Source: Verrucomicrobiota bacterium (GTDB lineage: Bacteria; Verrucomicrobiota; Verrucomicrobiia; Verrucomicrobiales; DEV007). From it: a stretch of 6,752 bases of DNA. Position numbers and translations under genes: made by a program. Shown piece by piece: positions 1 to 5,883 of this stretch. Where the stretch lies: the NCBI GenBank assembly GCA_020630835.1, contig JAHDIL010000031.1, forward strand, positions 3,685 through 10,436, read 5' to 3'. The notes below the pieces were generated by a model that did no database searches, had not been told where the DNA came from, and saw nothing but the letters and a program-made list of their open reading frames with translations. Every line of letters begins with the position of its first letter. The stretch's first letter is position 1.

Positions 1-209
1 TTACTTTCTGTATTCACCGCATGAAATCCTCGGGTCGTGCGGGCCTGCCAATCCACACCTACGTCACCAGCCTCGCTTATCAAGAGGGTCCCATATAGGT
101 CAAACAAGACTGCCTTAGGGCGTGCCTTCCACTCGGGGATAGTCGACGGCAACCCGGTCTCTCTGATATCAAGAGGATAGGGCTGGGTCGATTCTCGGTT
201 TATCTGCAT
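1..209 (-). CDS. HAD-superfamily hydrolase, N-terminal part (runs off the window)
   Basis: Only the first 69 codons are present; the gene continues past base 1. After about 33 residues without a recognisable feature comes KAVLFDLYGTLL (residues 32-43), HAD motif I, with nucleophile Asp37 and Thr41. The position two residues after the nucleophile, the general acid Asp in most HAD phosphatases, is Tyr39. This DxYGT form is best known from 2-haloacid dehalogenases but also occurs in uncharacterised HAD hydrolases. The ATG at 209 is the only ATG between the preceding stop and the motif; no Shine-Dalgarno sequence is seen. It lies 30 bases after the GT4 gene and in the same frame, so it is probably the fourth gene of that operon. 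Placement after a sugar-phosphoglycerate synthase suggests a phosphatase acting on the phosphorylated intermediate, but this is inference. The cap domain and motifs II-IV lie outside the window, so the subfamily cannot be decided. Confidence 0.75.
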   Translation of the reverse strand, partial: MQINRESTQPYPLDIRETGLPSTIPEWKARPKAVLFDLYGTLLISEAGDVGVDWQARTTRGFHAVNTES

Positions 210-239
210 GGGGAGAGAGCCGTTCAGTAAGCAAACTAT

Positions 240-1706
240 TCAAACACGCAGAAGATTGAATCGTGCGGGATCTAGAAACTGGCGCAGGAGTCTCTGAGGC
301 GGGTAAGCCTTCACGTTACCAACCCTAGAGTCTTTCACCCTTTGATAAACCCCTTCGAGCTTCGTTCCATAGGCCGCGAGAGAATAGGCAGATTCGATAG
401 CAGACTGATAGGCAGCTTTTTCCGCGCCAGAGGCAAGAGCAAACGAGGGAAAATCCAACTCATCTAAGCACGTCGGATCAGAATGGATGCGCAAAATCAC
501 CTCCTTCTGAAAACTCTCACTCAACACACCGAAATCAATTTTCCCATCGATAACCCAGGCCCCCCAAACTTGTTTCATAGCGCCGCGAGGCACAGGACAA
601 TCGTAGGCAAGATAAGCATTCTGTAAAGCGGTCTGAGCCTCGGCGCGGAGCTTCTCTTCGTCCAGCCAATCCAGCGGGACTCCGATGCGCTGATAAAGCC
701 CCGAAAATGACAACCCCTGACTACGAAAATCTTCTGTCACCTCGGGTAGATCGCGGCCAACTACTGCTTTCCCGATCAACCATGGCTCAAGAAACGCCAA
801 CCCAAACCCTTCCGCGACACTAGCCGTAACGACGAAGTCCGACCACCCTAAGAGATCCTGATAGCGGTAGCCTCCCTCGCCAGCCATCCCAAGCTCCACA
901 GGCAAGTCGAGTTGCTCGATCAGATCCCGCCACTTTTCGTGAATTTCAATCCACTCTGGATTCTCCGGCACGAGGGTAGTGCCAAAAAACATGCGATCAC
1001 CATAACATTGGGCCAAGAGAATGAGTTCCCCAAGATTCTTGCGGCGAATCCCCCGAACCGGGTAGAGCGCGAATAGGCGGTCTCGTTGAAAAGGGCGCTC
1101 GCTCATACTCGCACCCATCTCAACCCGCTCGATCGGGTTGGGCGTAAGATGAAGCTGTCTATCTGGCACTCCCAGCTTCTTCAAAAACTTTCGATCGCGC
1201 TGATTGATCACAGCGTAATGAATGTGGCTTCCTTTAGGATAATAAACCGATTTGAAATGCGCTTCATTATTAGCGCTGGAGCGTTGAGCACTGTAGTTAT
1301 TCGGCCTGCCATCCTCTGCAAAGTCGTGAATCTGGAGAAGCACTCTCGCCCCATGGCTAGCGAGCTCTTGAATCACGAAGGGCATAAGGACGTTTTTGCC
1401 TAACGTTGGGTTATGAAAATGCCAGACGTCGGGCTCTCTACCAAAATACGCGACCGCCTTTTCCCTCAGGGACTTGGTTAGCGTATGAGCGATAATTGAG
1501 TTCCCCGTCTTGCGATAGCCAAGCCCCGGGACAACCGCCACATTGGTAACAGCTATCTCCTCGGATGCCTCTTCACCCGAAAGGATGAGGACCTCGACAT
1601 TCGAGTCCGACAGAGATCGCTCAGCCATCTCTACCACATGACTCACTCCCCCCCTTTGCAGATGATAGTGAACAATCGCGACAGCAAGTTTGGAACCTTC
1701 ACTCAT
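240..1706 (-). CDS. GT4-type (GT-B fold) glycosyltransferase, 488 aa
   Basis: Predicted cytoplasmic retaining glycosyltransferase. The N-terminal half opens with a Rossmann strand and glycine-rich turn (VAIVHYHLQRGGVSHVV, residues 9-25), then WHFHNP (95-100) and LQIHDFAED (124-132). The C-terminal half has YPVRGIRRKN (215-224), whose Arg/Lys lie where GT4 enzymes hold the donor diphosphate, and the EX7E motif Glu299-GFGLAFL-Glu307 in the donor site. At 488 residues it is longer than many GT4 enzymes (about 350-420); the part after about residue 350 matches nothing I recognise. No membrane segment is evident. Its ATG overlaps the gpgS stop by 8 bases (ATGAGTGA), indicating translational coupling, and no Shine-Dalgarno sequence is visible. 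The context suggests it glycosylates glucosyl-3-phosphoglycerate or glucosylglycerate, like MggA or MggS in mannosylglucosylglycerate synthesis. Donor (GDP-mannose, UDP-glucose or other) and product are unknown. Confidence 0.92.
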   Translation of the reverse strand: MSEGSKLAVAIVHYHLQRGGVSHVVEMAERSLSDSNVEVLILSGEEASEEIAVTNVAVVPGLGYRKTGNSIIAHTLTKSLREKAVAYFGREPDVWHFHNPTLGKNVLMPFVIQELASHGARVLLQIHDFAEDGRPNNYSAQRSSANNEAHFKSVYYPKGSHIHYAVINQRDRKFLKKLGVPDRQLHLTPNPIERVEMGASMSERPFQRDRLFALYPVRGIRRKNLGELILLAQCYGDRMFFGTTLVPENPEWIEIHEKWRDLIEQLDLPVELGMAGEGGYRYQDLLGWSDFVVTASVAEGFGLAFLEPWLIGKAVVGRDLPEVTEDFRSQGLSFSGLYQRIGVPLDWLDEEKLRAEAQTALQNAYLAYDCPVPRGAMKQVWGAWVIDGKIDFGVLSESFQKEVILRIHSDPTCLDELDFPSFALASGAEKAAYQSAIESAYSLAAYGTKLEGVYQRVKDSRVGNVKAYPPQRLLRQFLDPARFNLLRV

Positions 1707-2697
1707 CGTGTTTAAATTTCTTTCTATATTCGGGAACAGTGATCATAGGAGGCCTCTCTTCCTCAGGAAACTCGGCAGAGTTTAATCGGTAGGTTTTCCC
1801 CTCAGCTTCAAATTGGCGAAAGCAGTTCGATTGCGCCAATTGATCAGAGAAAAGATTACGTCTTTGCAGACGACTAAAGAAAGCCTGCATAATGCCGTAG
1901 GACATTTTGCCAAGAGCTCTCGTTGTCTGGTTTCGGTGCACTCTCTTATCTAAATCCGTCTGAGCAATGGCGTCGAGCCCACGATCAAGGAAAAGATCGA
2001 TAAGATGGGCGGTCTCAACACCATAGCCAATAGGGAACGCCAACTGCTCAAGAGTTTCACGCCGCACGGCATATTCGCCAGATAAGGGCTGGATGAGGGC
2101 CGAAAGTTCGGGGAAAAAGCGGCTAAAAAGAGGTCGCACCAAAATCTCGGTAACGCGGCCACCACCCGATGGCCTTGTCGATCCCGAAACGGTGAGCGGC
2201 CGATCATAGAACGCCTTCACGTATTGAATCTCTGGGCGGTAAAGCAAAGGCGCAACTAAGGCACTCGCGAACCTATGGTGAATATTTTTGATATCAGCAT
2301 CGACGTAACAGATAATGTCCCCCTTTAGCTGGTAGATAGCTTTCCAAAGATTCTCTCCTTTCCCCATATTTGAGCCATAACTAGGAAGGATATCTGCAGA
2401 CAAGTAGGTATCAGCTCCATAGCTCGCAGCGACATCCAAAGTAGCATCAGTCGATCCCGAATCGATAACGGCCAACTCATCCAAAAGAGGGTAACGATCC
2501 ATCAACTCGCTTTTGAACATCACTATCTCTTTTCCGATAGTCGCCTCCTCGTTGAGAGTAGGTATACACAGACTAATACTCAGACCGCTCTCTTCTTTAG
2601 CACGCACTAACTCCTGAATATCCCAAAAATCCGCATGATGAAAAGTATGGGACGATAGCCAAGTCTTAATTTTCAAGTCAAGATCCTCAGGCTCCAT
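1699..2697 (-). CDS. gpgS: Glucosyl-3-phosphoglycerate synthase (GT81)
   Basis: Transfers glucose from an NDP-glucose to D-3-phosphoglycerate, giving glucosyl-3-phosphoglycerate (EC 2.4.1.266), the first step to glucosylglycerate and related solutes or polysaccharide primers. The GT-A signatures lie in order over 332 residues: IPTLNEE (45-51), VIDSGSTDAT (77-86), GKGENLW (112-118), the metal-binding DAD (133-135), GGGRVTE (178-184), QPLSGEYA (203-210), GYGVE (224-228) and VHRN with His254, equivalent to the metal-binding His of the mycobacterial enzyme. This motif set is specific to GpgS rather than to general GT2 enzymes. I chose the ATG at 2697 because GGAGG lies 3 bases upstream, though that spacing is short, and because homologues have only a short segment before the first motif. 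An in-frame ATG at 2733 would add 12 residues and has no ribosome site. It overlaps the M20-like gene upstream by 11 bases and the GT4 gene downstream by 8, so all three are probably co-translated. Confidence 0.95.
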   Translation of the reverse strand: MEPEDLDLKIKTWLSSHTFHHADFWDIQELVRAKEESGLSISLCIPTLNEEATIGKEIVMFKSELMDRYPLLDELAVIDSGSTDATLDVAASYGADTYLSADILPSYGSNMGKGENLWKAIYQLKGDIICYVDADIKNIHHRFASALVAPLLYRPEIQYVKAFYDRPLTVSGSTRPSGGGRVTEILVRPLFSRFFPELSALIQPLSGEYAVRRETLEQLAFPIGYGVETAHLIDLFLDRGLDAIAQTDLDKRVHRNQTTRALGKMSYGIMQAFFSRLQRRNLFSDQLAQSNCFRQFEAEGKTYRLNSAEFPEEERPPMITVPEYRKKFKHDE

Positions 2698-4003
2698 GTT
2701 CCTCCGATCTACGCTTCGAGAGCAGGTTTTCATCTACCCGAACCAAGATGATAATGAGCTGGATCAGGCCGTCCATCAACGGCGAAAGAGAAATAAACTC
2801 CTGACGCGAGTGGAGTTTCCCTCCCTTAGTCAACCCAAGGGTAACCGCTGAAATCTCGTGATCCAGCAGCACTGATAACTCAGAAATACTAGGACTTTCG
2901 ACAGTCCTGATACCAAGCTCATCGTGAACATCGCAGACAATCTGCCGTAGCGGGTCACTTTCATCCAGTCCTCCAGGTTGTCTGGTTGCGAGAACTTCAA
3001 GCTTCGCCCTAACCGAGGCATCACCCGAAAGCTGCTCGGCAAAAGCCCGAAGCTCCAAAACCAACCTCTGAACTTCAAGGGCATTCTGGCTGCGCACCTC
3101 AAATCTGGTGGTGATCTCAGAAGGCGGCACATTATACCCTTCTCCCCCCTCGAGAGATCCAATCAGAATATCAGCCTTATCACCATACTTGGACCGCAGC
3201 TCTAGCAAGAATGCTAAAAAGCTATGATGTTTTTCGACAACTTCATGGCGACCGGTTTCATCACTGGGATGGAGAAGTTCGACGGTAAGCTCGCAGCGAG
3301 CCATGCCCAAAGAACTCGAACTCAACCGTCCTAGTTGCACTCCCTCGAGACACAACGCACCTGCAATGGGTCGAGAGGAGTTCACCGCAAAAAAGCGCAT
3401 CCCTGCTAAATCGCCTCGGCCAAGGCTCCGTGTAGCCCCAAGTAGGATCAAGTTCGAGGATAGCTGAATACCTAACTCCTTTAAAACTAAGGGCAAACTG
3501 GCCAGAATTGCCACACCTAGAGAATTGTCAGCGATACCACGCCCCGAAAGCCTATCAACGCCAACCTCCACCGTGTGATCCTGTGAATCCGACCAGATCT
3601 TGTCGAGATGAGCCGTGACAAGTATATCGCGATCACCTTCCCTGCCAGGAAAGATCCCCGCCACATTTCCTGCCTGATCTCGAGAGACATTGAGTAACTC
3701 TGACTCGACCATCCTATCGGTGAGAAATTCACCAAGACGAAGCTCTTTTCCCGTGGGAGCCGGGAGCTCCGCAGCTAAAACAATATTTGCGACAATTCTA
3801 GACCACAATCCTGCCAGCTTGGCACGCAAAAGATCAGGGGGCAGAGGTTCTTTACTCAAGCTACGAGGGAAATTCAGGTTTCCTGAGTCTACAACATGAT
3901 TACGGCCTGTCGCAAGGCTTAGGGTCAGCGGAAAAACGGCTTTGACAATTTTTTCCAGGGTGATGCGATCCTCGGTAGTATGCCTACCCCAAAAACAGGC
4001 CAA
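2687..4003 (-). CDS. M20-family metallopeptidase-fold protein lacking the catalytic Glu pair
   Basis: A 438-residue protein with M20 (carboxypeptidase G2-like) architecture: ELPAPTGKE (79-87), first metal ligand and nearby Asp in TAHLDKIW (His132, Asp134), bridging-metal Asp159 in GRGIADNSLG, Glu220 in LEG, a dimerisation-type insert at about 234-330 ending NVPPSEITTRFEVRS (291-305), and the last ligand His398 in KLHS. Where active members have a Glu-Glu pair (general base plus metal ligand, before GLGDL), this protein reads ATRSLGRGDL (190-199), with neither Glu. It may therefore be inactive as a peptidase, or a binding or regulatory protein, or have altered chemistry. The first about 70 residues are an unrecognised extension with no clear signal peptide. 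The start is TTG at 4003, with GGAG 9 bases upstream; an in-frame stop at 4034-4036 excludes an ATG further out. It is the first gene of the gpgS cluster and overlaps gpgS by 11 bases. Confidence 0.85.
   Translation of the reverse strand: MACFWGRHTTEDRITLEKIVKAVFPLTLSLATGRNHVVDSGNLNFPRSLSKEPLPPDLLRAKLAGLWSRIVANIVLAAELPAPTGKELRLGEFLTDRMVESELLNVSRDQAGNVAGIFPGREGDRDILVTAHLDKIWSDSQDHTVEVGVDRLSGRGIADNSLGVAILASLPLVLKELGIQLSSNLILLGATRSLGRGDLAGMRFFAVNSSRPIAGALCLEGVQLGRLSSSSLGMARCELTVELLHPSDETGRHEVVEKHHSFLAFLLELRSKYGDKADILIGSLEGGEGYNVPPSEITTRFEVRSQNALEVQRLVLELRAFAEQLSGDASVRAKLEVLATRQPGGLDESDPLRQIVCDVHDELGIRTVESPSISELSVLLDHEISAVTLGLTKGGKLHSRQEFISLSPLMDGLIQLIIILVRVDENLLSKRRSEEHGA
2701..2705 (-). promoter_or_regulatory. 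Shine-Dalgarno sequence deciding the gpgS start
   Basis: GGAGG on the minus strand, 3 bases before the ATG at 2697 and inside the end of the M20-like gene. It is the clearest ribosome site in the window and favours this ATG over the in-frame ATG at 2733. The spacing is shorter than usual, so translation may also depend on ribosomes finishing the upstream gene. Confidence 0.6.
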
Positions 4004-4047
4004 GCTCGGAAACTCCGGCTGGATGCGCAGCCTCTAATCGCAACAAC

Positions 4048-4080
4048 AAAAAAGGCCTCATGGCGGATAGCCATGAAGCC
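4048..4080 (-). terminator. Intrinsic terminator after the TolC-family gene
   Basis: On the minus strand, GGCTTCATGGC (4080-4070) pairs with GCCATGAGGCC (4064-4054) around a 5-base loop. The 11-bp stem has one G-U wobble and runs straight into six T residues (4053-4048). It starts 42 bases after the stop of the TolC-family gene. It separates that gene from the gpgS cluster, whose TTG start is only 44 bases beyond the T-run. Confidence 0.88.
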
Positions 4081-4122
4081 AATAAATCTCAATGTAGCCT
4101 TACGGCTTTCGGAACCAAGTAT

Positions 4123-5706
4123 TTACTTGAAGATCGGGGCCGATCCAGAGCGCTGGGAGCCTTTCCGCTTAAAGAGTCCGAAAAATTTACCGGTAGGACG
4201 AGCGTCCGCTTTCGGCTCGATCGGAAGTTGAGCTCGCTCGACGTAGTAGCGCGTCTGCAAATCTCCATACTCGGCTTCGGGGCCATCCGTATCGAAACGA
4301 CGATTCATCAAGTCAGCCTGAGTGACCGGAACACGATTGTCTGGGTCAATGTTGTCTCTGCTCTCAACAACCCATTTCTCAGAAACAAGGCCCTTAGCAC
4401 TGTAGCACCGTTCGCACCCGTCAGGTCCAAGGATAAATTCAGTTGCACGTCCCTGAACTCCATAAATTCGATAAGCTGTGGTATCCACATTGAACTCAGC
4501 ATCAAGCAAACGGGAGCTCGCGGTATAGGCTTCTGACTGGACGTCGAGAATATTCAGTAGTTCCTGTCGGCCAACCTCGAACCGCTGTTGATAGTCAGAA
4601 ACCACCTGATTGAGTTCGGTGGAATAAAGACGGAGAGCCTCAATGGAATTCTGGGATCCGACACGCTCCTGCCACAACAGGTTGAGGTTGTAGCCAGCTT
4701 CAAGCTCTGCCGCCCGCAGGAGCTCCTCATACTTCCCTACCTGAAAATGATCGCGCTCGTGCAAGGCTCGGTTGCGATGACCGCGGAAAAGATCCCAAGA
4801 TCCGGTAAGACCGGCGCGCGACTCAGTCGATTCACCTCTGACCCCACTTGTGTCTTGGCCGTATGTAACCCCGGCATCAAAGAAAACACGTGGATGGGTT
4901 AAGGTCTTGGAGGCACGAGCACGGTGCTGAGCAGCCTCTAGGGCTTCCGCTGCAGACTTCAGATTAAAATTGGCAGAGTAATCGATAGCACTGCGCGTCG
5001 AAGCGATAGAGGGAATGGCCGGATACGCCAACCCGGATGGAGCCATACCAGTCAAACGCTGAAAACGAGCCTCTGCCGTTTCGAGGGCCAAACGCTGTGT
5101 ATCGAGCTGGTTAGTCGCGAGACCGAGACGGCCCTGAACCAAAGCGAAATCAGAACGAGATCCACCAGCGTCGGCTCGCTGTTTCAACAAATCACGCATA
5201 CGGACGTGGTTATTCACATTACGCTCAGCTAGAGCGATCTGACGACGAGTCCGGATCACTTCCATGTAAGTTTCGGCAAGGTCAACCACACGCTCTTCGA
5301 TGAAACCCTTTTCTAACAATTGCTGAGCGAGAAATGAGTTACGAGAAGCCTTCGCATTGTTCAATCCGGACCCACCATCATAAAGGAGTTGCCTCAGATT
5401 AACGCCGACTTGCCGCTGAAAAAGAGGATCTCCGTTAGTCTGCACACCACCAGATGTGCGATTTCTTTTCGAATATCCGGCGGAGCCATCTAGAGTCACT
5501 TGAGGCATGAGCTCACTCCTGGCAACAATCTGATCTCGCTGCGCACTCAGAGTGTCATATTCAGTCGCGTTTAACTCAGGCTCATACTCTAGCATACGAC
5601 AAACCGCTTCTTCCAGAGAAACAGAATGAGCAGTGGTATTCACAAGGAAAAACGCTGGCGCCACATATAACGCCAAGACTTTTGCATCTATTAGTTTTCG
5701 CTTCAT
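4123..5706 (-). CDS. TolC-family outer-membrane efflux/secretion protein, 527 aa
   Basis: Predicted outer-membrane channel of a type I secretion or tripartite efflux system. A Sec signal peptide is visible: basic MKRK start, hydrophobic core at about residues 10-22, and likely cleavage after AHS (26-28). The mature protein begins with the TolC-like SLEEAVCRMLEYEPEL and PQVTLDGSAGYS. Two long helical repeat halves follow, at about 30-240 and 250-420. The second ends with VGRQELLNILDVQSE (about 376-390) and a YRIYGVQG segment, both typical of the family. Residues 430-527 form a C-terminal tail longer than most relatives, with a CxxC (Cys431, Cys434), an acidic middle and a basic stretch FFGLFKRKGSQR near the end. 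The ATG at 5706 is preceded by CCCCGAAA, with no Shine-Dalgarno sequence. Adaptor and inner-membrane partner genes are not in the window, so substrate and system type are unknown. A strong terminator follows, so it is probably not co-transcribed efficiently with the gpgS cluster. Confidence 0.93.
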   Translation of the reverse strand: MKRKLIDAKVLALYVAPAFFLVNTTAHSVSLEEAVCRMLEYEPELNATEYDTLSAQRDQIVARSELMPQVTLDGSAGYSKRNRTSGGVQTNGDPLFQRQVGVNLRQLLYDGGSGLNNAKASRNSFLAQQLLEKGFIEERVVDLAETYMEVIRTRRQIALAERNVNNHVRMRDLLKQRADAGGSRSDFALVQGRLGLATNQLDTQRLALETAEARFQRLTGMAPSGLAYPAIPSIASTRSAIDYSANFNLKSAAEALEAAQHRARASKTLTHPRVFFDAGVTYGQDTSGVRGESTESRAGLTGSWDLFRGHRNRALHERDHFQVGKYEELLRAAELEAGYNLNLLWQERVGSQNSIEALRLYSTELNQVVSDYQQRFEVGRQELLNILDVQSEAYTASSRLLDAEFNVDTTAYRIYGVQGRATEFILGPDGCERCYSAKGLVSEKWVVESRDNIDPDNRVPVTQADLMNRRFDTDGPEAEYGDLQTRYYVERAQLPIEPKADARPTGKFFGLFKRKGSQRSGSAPIFK

Positions 5707-5716
5707 TTTCGGGGTA

Positions 5717-5747
5717 ATACAATAAATTTGTATACTTACTACAATAA
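5717..5747 (-). promoter_or_regulatory. Possible promoter/operator of the TolC-family gene
   Basis: Minus-strand TATACA (5734-5729) resembles a -10 box 22 bases before the ATG; no convincing -35 box is present. It is overlapped by an inverted repeat, ATACAA-N5-TTGTAT (5717-5733). It lies between two direct copies of TTATTGTA (5747-5740 and 5725-5718), which start exactly 22 bases apart, about two helical turns. The arrangement suggests a regulator site on the promoter, but the region is AT-rich and the boxes are weak. Confidence 0.35.
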
Positions 5748-5791
5748 CTGGTCACGAATAGCTAGAGTGCATCAACTTAAAATCATCAAAA

Positions 5792-5832
5792 TTTCTCACT
5801 CCCGGTTTTAAAAAAACTTCCCGGGAGAGAAA
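5792..5832. repeat. Interrupted 12-bp inverted repeat in the intergenic region
   Basis: On the plus strand, TTTCTC(AC)TCCCGG (5792-5805) pairs with CCGGGAGAGAAA (5821-5832), leaving the AC bulged, around a 15-base A/T-rich loop (5806-5820). The inner seven bases CTCCCGG/CCGGGAG also pair perfectly without the bulge. Neither strand has a clean T-run directly after the stem, so it is not a standard terminator. It could be a poor terminator of the response-regulator transcript or a leader or operator structure for the TolC-family gene. Confidence 0.55.
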
Positions 5833-5868
5833 AACCTTACTAACAATGACCCATAAAAGCTGAAAACC

Positions 5869-5883
5869 CCTTATACTATAAGG
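5869..5883. repeat. 15-base palindrome over the response-regulator stop codon
   Basis: CCTTATA-C-TATAAGG on the plus strand is a perfect 7+1+7 inverted repeat covering the last codons and TAA of the response regulator. As RNA it could form a 5-6 bp hairpin followed by GGTTTTC, a weak terminator at best. It could also be a protein site or chance. Confidence 0.4.

Noticed and set aside
1086..1403. Plus-strand open frame of 105 codons inside the GT4 gene
   Set aside because: It lies wholly antisense to a well-supported gene and shows no family features.
2698..2733. Longer gpgS starting at the ATG at 2733
   Set aside because: It has no ribosome site and would deepen the overlap with the upstream gene to 47 bases; the ATG at 2697 has GGAGG just upstream and gives an N-terminus like homologues.
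4004..4053. Promoter for the gpgS cassette (TTGTTG as a -35 box)
   Set aside because: No acceptable -10 box lies at the right distance on the minus strand, so I do not list it.
4060..4536. Plus-strand open frame of 158 codons opposite the TolC-family gene
   Set aside because: The minus-strand frame has a clear family match across this stretch, and the plus-strand peptide has no recognisable motif; it also begins within the terminator.
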